A DNA stretch of 64,000 nt from Lucifuga dentata (GCA_014773175.1 VXCM01000929.1:1-64000), one strand, 5' to 3'. Shown: positions 43,501 to 54,000, counted from the stretch's first letter. The notes: generated by a model not told the origin, from the letters alone. Numbers and translations: made by a program.

Positions 43501-46500
43501 CGTACAAACTTAAAATATCTGAAAAGCTAAAAGCTGACAAACTCCCAGTGTCAGTTAGATGGAGCGAGACAACTGGTGCAGGAAAGTGCCGATACATCCA
43601 ATAAATCCAAACATACGACTGAGACAAACACACAAGTCAGCGTCACAAGGAGGAGATGATTAAATCAAGCGTTAAGTTGAATGAGTGGGAAGGAATGCAG
43701 CTGCAGAAACCGGATCCAAAGTAGTCTCGGCGTGATGAAATGATGCAGGGGCTAAACAAGATGCTATTCATTAGACCAGTACTTGAGAAAGCGCCGAGCA
43801 GCTGGGGTTGCCGTCTGTGACCTCAATTACCCCTTAACTCATACTCGACTTACTCCAGCTTGCTGAGGGGCCAATTTCATAAACTGCACTCACCTAATGC
43901 GGCCAAAGAAGACAAACTGTGCAGGATTTCGCTGCCAGCCATAAAACGTGCACCAAGTGACACGCTGGAAGCCAAATTGGATTTCAGTGCTAAATCCACA
44001 GTGATGCTTGCTTCTGTTGACTTAGCTTTTTGGAGAAAGTAAGTCAAAGTAAAAGCGCCAAATATCTCATCTAGTGATCATATGCGAGGCGGTTTAATTA
44101 AAACTGGACGCCAGAAAGACACATTTTTTTTATTAAGTACCACATAGTAGGTGAAAGCGGATTTCCTCTTGTAAACTCACAATGAAAATAATCACCAAGG
44201 AATTTGCACACCTTGAGCGATGGGCGCAATAAAGCCAGGGATCTACAATAAACTACTGCACGGAGGAGGTGGGGCTAAGCTTTTTCTAAACAAAGGGCTT
44301 TATACTGCGACTGAGTGTGAGAGGATATGCACCATGAGAGTAGCCTCTCTCCCACCGCAACACGAGCACCAAAACAAACCTCGTGTTTGGTTGCCATGGA
44401 AACAGCCGGACCGGTACCGTAGGGCAGAGGAAGTACTTAGTTGAACTCCTGCTGCACCGCTGATATACGAGGGAACAAAGCCGTACATTAAGGCTCATTC
44501 CACTTAAAATCAACAAGGCTCCCATGACGTAAAGCTCATACAGATTTTCTGGCTCATTACCTCTGTTGAAGTCCTACTTATTCTGAAATTTATACCCCAA
44601 ATGAATATTTAAGAATGTGGCTCACTGGAGATTTCAGTTAATTCTTAAAGCCTCAAGCCACATATCCTAGTGCTTTTTCCTCAAATTACACGAGTTGCAA
44701 AGTGATTTGGTGTTCATTGCGGGGCTTTGGATTAATCCCAGTTGTGTGATTAAACTTGCTGCAATACTGACATGTTTCAGTTTCATCATGAGGCAGATAT
44801 TTAAAGCAGATCAGTGAGATAACAGCTGTGTTGTGAAGAAGCCATTATGATTTCACTCATTCAAAACATGGCCAAACTACTTTCAAATACCTGAATGATA
44901 AGCAAAGTGAAGAGGTTTAAACAAGTTTGAGCACCTGTTGAAAAATAATTTTCTGCTTCAGACACACATTTGATGCATAGATATAGTCTCTGACATCATA
45001 CACTAACAAATTCAATGCATCACAATAACTTTAACAGGTGATATAAAGTTGTGTGTCTTGTCAGCACATATTACAAAATACAATTAAAACTTTATCGAAC
45101 CGGTTTGGAAGAATGTAAACTGTGAATAATGTGACTGAAACTAAATAACAAGACAACCCTTGATAACTTTGCAGAAAATTATTGCCGGTCGGTGTTATTA
45201 CAGACTGCAGCAACTATGAGAAGCATGAAAAGAAGCTCTGACGTCAGCCTGTTTCACTGCCTAGACACTGAGATCTACAGACACAAATACAACCTAATAA
45301 TTGGGGCAATCAGAAAAGAAATGAGAGAGCAATAAACAGCAATTTCTGAAAGAAAACTACATTTTGGAAAGTATGAGTGTGTTTATACGGACAAGCTATT
45401 TTGAATAATTGCTCATATCAGTTAACGTCTGAACTGTTTATGTGAATCATTATATCATGCTCATGAATATCCTTATTTACACGAAAATAAATGAAGGATG
45501 TACTTAGACCAACATCCAGGCTTTTGCTGAGGTTACTTATAACTAAAGAACGAATATCTACTGTACATATCAAATCCAGAAATGTCATAACTCGCTATCC
45601 AAGAATGTTCTGCTTGTGAAAAACAGTTTGACAATGCTGATACTTCCATATTATTTCCTTTTTTTGCTTGATAAAACAGACCAAAACAGGTTTCCAAGCT
45701 ACATACTCACATTGGTGTTATTCACGGGATAAAATGAACATGTCAGGAACGTCTTTGAAAAGATTTAAATATTTTTAGAAGCTTCTATGAGGTATTTTAC
45801 ATTTATAAAGTAAATAATTTCAGAAAAACAAGTTTCACCTTGTTTGAATAACCGAAGTAAGTCATGATGAGAAGTGTCTTTTTCCAGCTCCTTCTAATTA
45901 TTATTTAATCTTGCTTATGGTTTGAATCAAAGTGTAATCAGGTTAACTGTCCAAGTATGAAGTTATTGTAACAAAATACAGTTTTAGTGTGTAACAACGA
46001 ACACAGGAGCTTACTAGAGTTATCAGATAATTCCTTATAAATAACAAAAATGACAAAAAAGAAAAAAAAATTGCTGCAGTAGTTTGGAGAGCATACATGT
46101 TGGAAACGTCCATAAAATATGACTTGGTACCATCTAGTGGTCACTATTAGTATTGCATGGCCTCTGTGAGTACTACAAGTCATGTAAGTTACAAAACAAA
46201 ATTAGACCAACTACGATTTCTTTCATAATACTAAAATTACTTTTCCTTTTTTTGTATTGTACTTCCACAGTCTATAGTAACACTTTCAAATCTTGCTTCG
46301 TTTCACTGTCTCTCTCTCTTTTTTTTCCCGAGATACCCCTAGAAGCATTCCGACGACCAGGACCTACAAGAATCCCCAAACCGAAGGGCTACAATGCCCT
46401 GAAAGTGGCAAACGGTACGGCAGCCACGGGAATACAGAACAAGANCCGAAGGGCTACAATGCCCTGAAAGTGGCAAACGGTACGGCAGCCACGGGAATAC

Positions 46501-46610
46501 AGAACAAGAGGCAGCCAGCACACACTCCCACACCCACGGGGAAACACCAGCCTGCACAACCAGCTGCAGTCAACAACAACAACCCAAACCTAGTCAACCG
46601 CAAACTGTGA
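13981..46610 (+). CDS. filip1l: filip1l, filamin-A-interacting protein 1-like (gene span, five coding exons)
   Basis: Coding exons are 13981-14292, 14875-15048, 15150-15328, 38571-41403 and 46333-46610. All have GT-AG borders and phases join exactly (0, 0, 2, 0). The product is about 1,236 residues once the assembly duplication in the last exon is collapsed. The N-terminal block [23 protein letters not shown], then [19 protein letters not shown], matches the conserved N-terminal domain shared by CTTNBP2, FILIP1 and FILIP1L. Residues of roughly 160-815 form a long coiled coil. The tail is Ser/Pro-rich, with [11 protein letters not shown] and [14 protein letters not shown] blocks characteristic of FILIP1L and FILIP1. 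Phrases such as [13 protein letters not shown] and [16 protein letters not shown] fit FILIP1L better than FILIP1. The family binds filamin and affects cell motility; the cytoplasmic/cytoskeletal location is known for the family, not shown here. Confidence 0.95.
14875..15048 (+). CDS. filip1l: filip1l coding exon 2
   Basis: 58 codons in phase 0, from the acceptor CTACAG at 14869-14874 to the donor GTAATC at 15049. The exon encodes [20 protein letters not shown] and continues through [17 protein letters not shown] to [10 protein letters not shown], near-identical in pattern to vertebrate FILIP1L. It belongs to the CTTNBP2-type N-terminal domain. Confidence 0.95.
15150..15328 (+). CDS. filip1l: filip1l coding exon 3
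   Basis: The acceptor CCTCCAG ends at 15149 and the exon opens with [20 protein letters not shown], running to [15 protein letters not shown]. The donor GTCAGT is at 15329. It ends in phase 2 (AG) and joins A from 38571 to give Arg, reading [16 protein letters not shown] as expected. This exon begins the coiled coil. Confidence 0.95.
17840..17862 (-). other. G-quadruplex-like C/G run
   Basis: The plus strand has runs of 9, 7 and 4 cytosines separated by AG and T. The minus strand is therefore an extreme G-tract in filip1l intron 3. The longest run can supply two G-blocks, giving the four needed for an intramolecular quadruplex. Confidence 0.6.
18001..18028. repeat. (CA)n microsatellite
   Basis: Uninterrupted AC dinucleotide repeat of about 13 units in filip1l intron 3. 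Confidence 0.9.
19927..19958. other. Single-N assembly join in an A-run
   Basis: An A-run, one G, N at 19943 and another A-run of the same length. It is the same artefact class as the other single-N joins; the true homopolymer length is unknown. Confidence 0.85.
22824..23352. mobile_element. MITE-like element with terminal inverted repeats (copy 2, most complete)
   Basis: The left end reads TTAAAAGGAGCATACTGGTG followed by GTTTTGCATGGTTTTGAGCC. The right end reads GAGCTCAAACATTCAAAACC followed by ACCGCTACGGTCCTTTAA, an imperfect inverted repeat of about 35 bp. The total is about 530 bp with no coding capacity. The interior has recognisable blocks (AATCCATCACAGCAAAC, GGGAATATAGTCCCCGG) that recur in the copies at 26639 and 29066. 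The termini abut TTAA, so a TTAA-type target site is possible but not proven. It looks like a non-autonomous DNA transposon. Confidence 0.75.
25592..25630. other. Single-N assembly join in an A-run
   Basis: Two A-runs of 18-19 bases are separated by T and N (25611). This is an unresolved homopolymer in filip1l intron 3. Confidence 0.85.
26639..26940 (-). mobile_element. MITE-like element, half copy in opposite orientation (copy 3)
   Basis: It starts TTAAAGGACCATACC, then CATTTTGCATGTTGGAGCC, matching the family terminus. The order of internal blocks (TTACTGACAATCATTTCCC; TCAAGTGATACACCCACC; GGGACTATATTCCCCGG) equals the reverse complement of the copy at 22824. The second terminus is missing and the sequence fades into A-rich DNA after about 26940, so the copy is truncated. 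Confidence 0.7.
27740..27880. repeat. Purine-rich (GA) tract
   Basis: The plus strand is dominated by A and G with GAGAGAGAGAGAG and AGGAAGAGGAAG modules. It is low complexity; a 22-base A-run follows at 27952-27973. Confidence 0.7.
29066..29495. mobile_element. MITE-like element with terminal inverted repeats (copy 4)
   Basis: The left end has TTACTGGTGGTTTTGCATGT followed by TTGAGCC; its outermost bases are eroded. The right end has CTTAAACATGCAAAATCACC followed by AGTATTGCCCTTTAA. It shares interior blocks with the copy at 22824 in the same orientation (TGGATTCAGTTCATT, AATCCATCACAGCAAAC) but is about 100 bp shorter, consistent with an internal deletion. No coding capacity. Confidence 0.75.
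29985..30040. repeat. (CA)n microsatellite, 28 units
   Basis: A perfect CA repeat of 56 bases in filip1l intron 3, among the longest microsatellites in the window and likely polymorphic. Confidence 0.95.
30280..30310. repeat. Short inverted repeat (hairpin)
   Basis: The 11-bp arms TACTACACCCA (30280-30290) and TGGGTGTAGTA (30300-30310) are perfect complements around a 9-base loop. It is preceded by TTAAAGGAA, so it may be the remnant of a small TIR element. Confidence 0.6.
30612..30650. other. Single-N assembly join, duplicated G-plus-A-run
   Basis: GAAAA... occurs on each side of N at 30631. The G preceding the A-run is repeated after N, which shows that the flanks duplicate each other. 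Confidence 0.85.
31190..31385. repeat. Long homopurine-rich tract
   Basis: Nearly 200 bases of A/G-rich plus-strand sequence (AAGAGAGAGGTGG..., GGGAAGGAGGGAAGGAGAC). Low complexity, no coding content; a long (TG)n repeat begins about 80 bases downstream. Confidence 0.75.
31469..31507. repeat. (TG)n microsatellite
   Basis: A TG dinucleotide repeat of about 19 units in filip1l intron 3. Confidence 0.95.
33689..33720. other. Single-N assembly join in an A-run
   Basis: A-runs of 15-16 bases lie on both sides of N at 33705. Confidence 0.85.
38525..38551. repeat. (TA)n microsatellite next to the main filip1l acceptor
   Basis: About 13 TA units end 19 bases before the 3' splice site of filip1l exon 4. 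The repeat sits where the branch point and polypyrimidine tract would be; the remaining tract is CTCTTTTTTTAATTACAG. Confidence 0.9.
38571..41403 (+). CDS. filip1l: filip1l coding exon 4 (main coiled-coil and Ser/Pro-rich exon)
   Basis: A single 2,833-bp exon encoding about residues 222-1166. The acceptor TTACAG ends at 38570; the donor GTAAGT is at 41404-41409, after ACA (Thr), phase 0. The first 600 or so residues are heptad-rich Glu/Lys/Leu coiled coil ([20 protein letters not shown], then [20 protein letters not shown]). Next come [16 protein letters not shown], then [16 protein letters not shown]. The tail carries [20 protein letters not shown], several TPDRA/SPDRA repeats rich in Ser-Pro and Thr-Pro, and [17 protein letters not shown]. 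If the donor is not used, translation continues VSNAYD and stops at 41422-41424, giving an alternative end. Confidence 0.97.
41404..46332 (+). other. filip1l: filip1l intron 4
   Basis: 4.9 kb of AT-rich noncoding DNA from the donor GTAAGT to an acceptor preceded by a long pyrimidine tract (CTGTCTCTCTCTCTTTTTTTTCCCGAG). A purine-rich block (GGGAAGGAGAG repeated) lies near 43130-43175. I see no other exon. Confidence 0.8.
46333..46610 (+). CDS. filip1l: filip1l coding exon 5 (last), broken by an assembly duplication
   Basis: The exon begins [20 protein letters not shown] and continues [17 protein letters not shown], then [14 protein letters not shown], ending NPNLVNRKL with TGA at 46608-46610. 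A 64-bp segment (46381-46444) is repeated exactly at 46446-46509 with a single N between. As printed the frame is lost, because 65 extra bases are not a multiple of three. Deleting one copy plus N gives a 213-nt exon, 71 codons including stop, continuous with exon 4. The break is therefore judged an assembly error, not a pseudogene signal. Confidence 0.88.
46381..46509. repeat. 64-bp perfect direct duplication around a single N (assembly artefact)
   Basis: Copies at 46381-46444 and 46446-46509 are identical, separated by N at 46445. The same architecture recurs at 57063-57193, 61429-61559 and 62163-62275. Confidence 0.95.
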
Positions 46611-46861
46611 CGTCAGTAATAATCATTAAAATATTTCAGCCTAGGTCAGTCTGTCAGAGCTTTATTCTATCATCTGTGGTGCTCTAAAAACTGATAATGC
46701 AAATGATTTATGTTTATATCATGTTTAATGTGTACAATTAGAAAGTAGTTCCACTTTTCACCATCACAGATGTGTGTGAAGATAGTCACTGTGATCCAAA
46801 TAAATGAAGAGGAATAATACTTGAGTATTTAGCGTATCGTGTTGCTGATAGAAAATCCATG

Positions 46862-46867
46862 TTTATT
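46862..46867 (-). terminator. Polyadenylation signal AATAAA, ect2l (candidate)
   Basis: TTTATT on the plus strand equals AATAAA for the minus-strand gene. It lies 566 bp past the ect2l stop and inside the probable filip1l 3' UTR. It was chosen because no closer canonical hexamer was seen. Confidence 0.35.
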
Positions 46868-47072
46868 TGTACTGTGAGTATTTGTATTGATCTCTGAATA
46901 CTGTATCTGTTGTGACAACAGAATTACATAGCCGTTTTATCCATTTCTATAAATGGAATACATGAATATTTTTTAGTAAGCAGAAATAATGTACATAATA
47001 ATGTACATAAATGTGTATTTCTGTAACGTAGTCTCTTTAGTGATAATCACTTGTGTTATTTTTTTGGTTATC

Positions 47073-47078
47073 AATAAA
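47073..47078 (+). terminator. Polyadenylation signal AATAAA, filip1l
   Basis: AATAAA lies 463 bp after the filip1l stop and is followed by a T-rich stretch and GCACAGG; it is the best candidate for filip1l 3'-end processing. An earlier AATAAA at 46799 is an alternative. Confidence 0.55.
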
Positions 47079-47432
47079 GACTTTTTATACTTTGCACAGG
47101 AGGAAATGTCTCGTGACAACAGAAAAATTACAAATAGAGCTGAGTGGCGTAAAAAGTTGTTGCACTGATTTTTGGATTAATAAAAATATATAATGCTAAA
47201 GATGCTAAAGCAGAGCTAAACCAAAACATGAATCGTGGCTATTATACAGAAAAATAGGACTAACAAAATTCAATGTGATTAACCTGACAACACAATATAT
47301 GTAAAATACTTTCAAGGTAGAATTTTCTAACATAAGAGTTAGTTTTGAGATTTTAGGTTTGTTGTTTTCCACAGAAAAATGGCGTAAGCCATGGTGGTCA
47401 AACCTCCTGTCCTGTTGCGTTGGTGTGTGTCG

Positions 47433-48014
47433 TCACTGCTTTCCCGCCACGGCAGCTTGAATGGCTGAACGCAGCGCAGACAGGAAGCTCTCTCTCTCTC
47501 CTGCTCTTTCTGTGGCACAAACCCAGGAACGAAACGGACCCTCCAGGACAAAAGCGTGACGCACATCTGCAGACAAAAACTAATGTCACCTTCACTTACA
47601 CGTCTGTCATTTAGAACCTCTTAATGAGTGCTGAGTGTTTATGTACAGTCACAGCGTGTGTGTGTGATCTCTCTGATGGTGAGGCTGGCGAGGGCCACGG
47701 ACGCCTGGAAAGTGTGTGTGCTGCGGCAGGCCAACGTGAACGGTGTGTGATGCACGCTGCGCTTTGTCACCACCAATGCATCATTGAACAGGAACAGCCC
47801 CACGTCACACACCTGCTCGTAGATCCTGATTGTGCACATTAGGAAGGATTTGAAAAAAAATTCAACCTTCTAAGCAAATTAAATTAGACATACTATTGTT
47901 TGATGCAAGAATAACGTGTCGTTACCTGAGAGAGTCTGGAATGTTTTCATCAGGGCTTCTGAGCAGAGCAGCATCCTGAGTCGTTATCAGCTGCCTGTTT
48001 CCCTCTTTGAGATT
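47433..48014 (-). CDS. ect2l: ect2l coding exons 19-21 (PH-like C-terminus)
   Basis: Exon 19 (48014-47926) has [18 protein letters not shown]. Exon 20 (47825-47647) has [20 protein letters not shown], then [20 protein letters not shown]. Exon 21 (47566-47433) has [20 protein letters not shown], then [18 protein letters not shown] and TGA at 47433-47435. FLFNDALVV and the terminal helix are hallmarks of the PH domain following a DH domain. The exon 20 donor is GTACAT, a weak site; reading past it gives a stop two codons later. The Tyr codon across the junction restores the family pattern. Confidence 0.9.
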
Positions 48015-51000
48015 CTACAGTAATGTTTAAATAAACATGTTTAAAAAAAGTATGACCTGGTTTAGAGAATTTGTAGGAGAAGTAAAACTGACATATAGGG
48101 AAAAAGAAAAAGTTATGCTTTTACCGGACAGCCTTGGATCATCTGCTGCGTTTCCTCCATCACTCTGTCTCTCTCTGAGTTACGCTTCAGCTGAAACAGA
48201 AGAGAAGACACTTTACTTTATGTGTGTGTCAGTGTGTCCTGACTCATGGCTCAATATGGCTGCCGTACCTTGTGTATGAAGTCTCTGTACTGTAGCAGTG
48301 TGCTGAGGGCGGAGGAGAGGTGTGTGTGATCAGGGTGGCCAGAGTGTGTGTGTGACGATAACACTTGGAGCAGAGTCACGTACTCCTCAATCCGCCACAC
48401 TGGACATAGCAGCAGCTCCTGCAGGCTACAGACACACACACACACACACACACATGCAGCACATAAACGTTAGAGTTTAATCAATTCTGGTCTGGAAAGT
48501 AAAAATGTCCTATTCATCCTGCATGTGTACCTCAGCATGTGTGTCGCAAGAGTTCTGTCTGTGGTCTTCAGGAAAGCTCGGAATGCAGGCTTTGCCTCCC
48601 TGCACTGACACACACACACATACACACAAACATCCATCTTTACAAAGCAGAAAACTAATTCATTTACCTAGCATTCACACTAAAAGTATGGATATGAATT
48701 TATAGCCCAAACACACGCCTGACTACCTTGTTGATGGTGCAGAGGGCGGTGGGGTAGTTGTTGAGGTAGTTGGTGTAAACTCGAAGCTTTGAGCACAGTT
48801 TGACACAAACATCTCCTACACACTGCTCCGCACCCCACTGCTCCAGCCTGGCCTGCAAGTCCACCTGAAACATCCTGCAGCACACATACATACATACATA
48901 CATAAGACAGATCCATGTGAGCTGGTGTGTGCCTGTGGACGTGTGTGTGCTTACCTGTTGAGCTCCAGTATGTGTGTGACGGGGCTGAGGATGATTTGGA
49001 CATCAGCGTAGCTTAGAATGGCTCTGTTGGAGTTGAGGGCTGCTGTGAGAGGCTGATGGTGCACCTTCAGCACGGAGGACAGACATGAAGCCACAAATTA
49101 CTTCTTCACACAGTCTGAACAAGAAACTTTGGCTGAAAGAAACTCATTGTGGTCTGACAAACACTTCAGGAGACAATCGTGTGCTAATGTCATTCAAACA
49201 ATGAATTACCATGATTATAAAGTCCAAAATTGTCAGCGTACCTTTATCACCGCACCCAATCTGCTGAGATACACACACTCACTGTGGTGTAGCTCTCTGG
49301 CAACTGCACCCCTCCAATCAAGAAGTGTCTAGAGAGAGAGAGAGAAAGTAGTGTGTGTGTGTGAGTTCTCCTCTGGTTGTTCTCATGATGGACACATTCA
49401 GAGCACACTCACCTGTGGAGGTTCAGAAACCAGGCTGTAGCATCTCTGTGAGCTACATGGTGTCAGAGAGACATCCTGCACTCCTTCCTTTCTCCTCTTT
49501 TCCTCTCCATCACTGTCTCCTCCCTCCTTCAGCTCGCTCCATCTTTTCAGGAAGGCAGCAAGGAACTCCAAAGGTCTGGTCTGAAGATGAGTACAAATAT
49601 GTTGCCGTAACCAAACAGTAGATCCAGCCTGCGTACAGTAGAGTTCACAGAGAAAAACTCCTTCATCTGTCTCACCTCTTCCTGTTTAGACAGAGCAGTC
49701 AGGCCTTCAGTCAAAGCGTTGCTCAGGTCTTTACAAACTAAAAACTCCTCAAGGCAGACCTTCTCCCACAGAAAATAACCTATAAAATATGAATGGATTT
49801 GTCAAATATTGTACATTGTGAGTGTGTACAATTTGCGCTGTTGATCCCATCATGTGTACTTGTGTTTGAGACGCACCCAGAGCACGGCCCCTGGCCTCAT
49901 GGCCGACCCGCTGGAGCTGTGGCCCCAGGCAGCCGCTCAGCTCCCTCAGAGCCTCCTCCATCCACTCAGCCTGTCTGCACCAGGACTGCAACACACTCTC
50001 ATGCACGTATTTGAGCGCCGGGGCAGCTGCCTCCTCACACACAGGCCGGTTTGAGAGCCTGTCACACACACTGCTGTCAGACCACTCACCCAGGACTGGG
50101 AAAGAGAGGAAGAAACGAGCAAAGGTGCTGCTTAATGATGTAGGACTAAAGTTGGGTCCAGATTGTTCCATTTGGGATCCTCACCATCTACACACCATTA
50201 ATAATTCTCAATTTTGTAGGTTTTTGAGCACAGAAAAAGCTTGATTCTAATCTTGGGGCTTTGGACAGAAATTTTGAGTCCATAAGTTTGTGCACAAGTG
50301 ACTCACTGTTTTGGAAACTTCCGGTGGCGAGACCCATTGGCGCCTGCACCTCCAGACCAGTCAGAGTAGAGAGAGTTCGGATCAGAGCCAGACCTGAAGC
50401 TGTTCAAGGAACATGGGAGTTAGAGAGAGAGAGAGAGAGAAATACAGATACTATACATGCAAGTCTACTACCAGATGCTGCCAATGGGGAGAAGATATCG
50501 ACCCCGCCTCCTTCCTCTGTTAGTGCCACCCAGCCACACAGTTTCTCCCAGAAGTCCCTATGATCAGGGGCCAGCAAAGTCTTCTCTGATAGGCTACTAC
50601 CTGGACAGTGAAAAGTGAGAAAAAAGTCAGGAAGTTAATTAAAGGACTGGATTTTTCAGGTTCCTAACAGCTACTTAAAGGGCAGATAGGCTGTGAGGAA
50701 ATAAGTAAAGGAATCAATGAATGAATCAATGTGTCATGAGAAAACTCTTATTCTGGGAATAATATCAGCATGGACTGAAATGAAACAACACTTCTTAAGC
50801 GCTATAAAATAAAATAACCTATGGCGTGTGCAGAAAAGCTTTAGCAGATGTGTTTCAGTTACCTGAAGAGACAGAATTTTAACACAGAGGCACCAGTGAG
50901 ACTGAAACTAAGATGCATCTAGGATTATTAATTCTCACTGTGAAGCAGACGGATTTCCTCTGTTCCTCCAAGAGCAAGCACGCCCAGCCTCTGAGCTCTC

Positions 51001-54000
51001 TGCCCCGAAAGAGCCCTCTCCACCTGGGTTAATAAAGCTGAGAGAGTCCCTCTATGGTCGTACAGAACCGCCATCACTCCTGCCTTCACACCACTCAGCA
51101 CCAACTAGATTGAGGATTAGGGGAAAAAAAAAAGTGTATGGAGAGAATCATCATCTATTCATACAAAAGGAATGGACAGTTTGACATTTTTCCGAATTTT
51201 TCTCTAACCTCATAGGCAGGAATTCTGTTGGAGATCAGCAGTAAGATTGGATTTCCATGATGGATGGGAGAGACTGTGTGTCTCCATGCAGGTCTGTAGG
51301 TGAAGGAGGACAGCGCTCCATCGGGTTTGCTCAGTCTTTCCCTGTAAGCGAACACATGCTTTCAGTACAATAGATAGATTTATCATGTTTAAACATTAAT
51401 TTTTACAGAGGTTCTATAATTACCTGTCTCTCCTAACAAATGACTGGTTAAGTGGCAATTTCCGAAACTTTGCTCTGGACCTCTGAGATTATAAAGCTGC
51501 TCATTTGTCACGTTAACAGTCAGTAACTAATCAAATGGAGGTGAAGCGTTCACAGATTCAGGGTTGGGGAAATTTTCTTTTCCAACACAGTTTTTTTTCA
51601 CTCACATTGCATAACAGAAATGATGTAAAGACAGCTACATATGTTCTAGCTAGAGACAATGACCTGATTTGACTGGAGGCCTGCGCTCTCTCCAGGCTTG
51701 GAGCTGAGCTCATGGACTCTCTCTTGCTCTGGCTTTGACCGAGGCTGGAAGATCCAACAGTCCTTGGAGGCCAGGAAAGGGTGGGCCAAGAGCTGAATGT
51801 TATCCCAGTACTCAGCCTCTCTCTGTGGGTGCTGCTGCCCCAGGCTTTCCTACATCTCATTGACAGTTCTGCAAATATAACAGAAATGAACACTGGTCAC
51901 TAATACAATATATTAGTAAGGAATTATTTGTGCTGTACTGTACAGCAGGATTGGTTTTGGACTCACTTTTCTTGTCCTGAAGTCTGTGTCTGATCATTTG
52001 CCTGATCATCCTCTCCTTCTCTCTCTCCTCCTCCTCTTCTGTCGCTCCCACGCTTTGTTGGTTGAGGGTGCCATACTGCTCGGTAGCCTCCCGGGGAGTG
52101 AGCCAGTCCAGTGTGGAGACGCAGGACACGTAGTGGTTCTTCCACGCTCCGTATTCCTTCTCTGCTGGAGAGTAGGGAAGGAACCAGCCCCTTTGGATGC
52201 ACCGGCCTGCCCAGAGACAATCCTGGAGAGAAGGAGTAAGCAGGATGAGTTATGAATTTAAATTTGTCTGGCATCTTTCATGCTAACCAAGTACTGTGGA
52301 TCTGCAGTCATGTGTCAGCATCAGTATGAAAAATAATCAAATATCTTTTTTTCTGGGCCTCTTACCTGCTCGGCAAGCACCCTCCAGTGCCAGCTGACTT
52401 GGGCAGCAGAGCAGAGGTCACGAGGGGAGAGGAACGACATCACATACAGGGACAGAAAGCACGGGAGCACCGCTGTGAAGTCCACGTGTGTCACAGGAAG
52501 AGTCACGATCAGCAAGTCCTGACAGTATCTACAAAATCAGAGTGTTTAAGCTTTTAATTCAGATGCAAAGATGGGATTTGAAATTGCATAGGATCATAAA
52601 AAAGGTTAAAAGTCACGTTTACTTGAGCTGTGAGGTGCTGCAACGTGTGAGCAGACAGTGCAGCAGGTGTTTCCTCTGTCGGTCAGTCCACAGGTCAAAC
52701 CAGTGCAGCAGCAGGCCAATTCTTTCCTCAAATAACTGGTATGAATGGGGACAGTAAACCAGCAAACTACAGAAAATCAGTTAACAATGTATGGAAGGTG
52801 TAACTCGTTGCATAACTGTCTGGCTGCTCTGCCAAAAACTACGAACCGGCTTCCAAAACACTGATGAACAGAATGGGAATGGAAAACTTCCAGAAATTTA
52901 TTAAAAGTAAGAACAAAAAAAGGTGAAGCTGATTGTGGGATAAGGGCTTTGGCTGAAAAATCTTAGCCTGATTTGAAAATGAAAGTTTCTAGAAGGGTTA
53001 CAATCAAGTCTTTCCTTATCGTTTAATTTGTTTTTGGAGTCATGACATTCCTATGTTCAAATTATTTTACAAACTGTATTTGATCCTGGCATAAGATACT
53101 TTTTTTTTTTTTTTTTTTTACATTATTCATCACTGAGGACATACACATATTTCCAGTGATAAGTTTAAAGCTTTTCAGGAACTTTGAAATAACCATGATT
53201 ATACTGAATTTGTGAAGCTTTAGAGTTTGGAAAGTGTTTCCTGTAGTTTACTGTATTAACTCAGATTGGAATATAGAGTTTTTAAACTCCAAGTGATGAT
53301 TTTACAAGGCAAAAATGAATAATAATGACTTCAATAAATAGATGGACAATGATTTTTGAACAGCCATTTTCACTGTCCCACATTAAATTCTTATTATATA
53401 ATCTATATTTTTGTCAATGAAAGTTACAGTAGATAAAAACGTCTTGGTGGGAATATAGAAACGACTTATTGTTCATTATCTACTCTTTTGTATCTTTTTA
53501 AACTGACAAATAAAAAATGTGGAAAAATATTACGGCAAAAGTAATAAATTGTATAGTCAATTTACCTTATTTACATTTGAGCTGAAGGAGCCACACAGCG
53601 GATTAATCAATTTAATCATGATCAGGTGTGCGTGGACAGGTAGAAATAACAGTCATAACTTTTTTTTTTTTTTTNTTTTTTTTTTTTTTTTACTTTATGT
53701 GTATTCAGGATTATAATATTCCAATGAGACACTGGTTGACAAACGTTCTCACATTTGGCTCTAAAATATGAATCTATAGATTCATATTTTTTTTAAAAAA
53801 TTACATGGCGTGTGCGCTATATACTTCATAGCGCACACGCCATGTAATTTTTTTTAAAGTCACACTGCCATCCAGTGGGCACTAATAAAATCGCACACAA
53901 TAAAACTAAAGTTTCTTCAACAAGCCTTCATTAATTTATTAATTGCGCTTTTCCGACCTTCACGTTGGCCGTCTTGTTGGACAAAGGAGTCCAGGCGCTG

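Larger units (their letters stand above)
46611..47432. other. Convergent 3' region between filip1l and ect2l
   Basis: 822 bp separate the two stop codons. AATAAA hexamers on the plus strand at 46799-46804 and 47073-47078 can end filip1l. On the minus strand the only clear hexamer I see is at 46862-46867 (TTTATT on plus), 566 bp past the ect2l stop. Transcripts using the 47073 and 46862 signals would overlap by about 200 bp. Confidence 0.6.

Noticed and set aside
49270..49290. GTGAGT in ect2l exon 13 as a splice donor
   Set aside because: It would leave a 22-base intron; reading straight through gives a proper DH-domain start ([13 protein letters not shown]).
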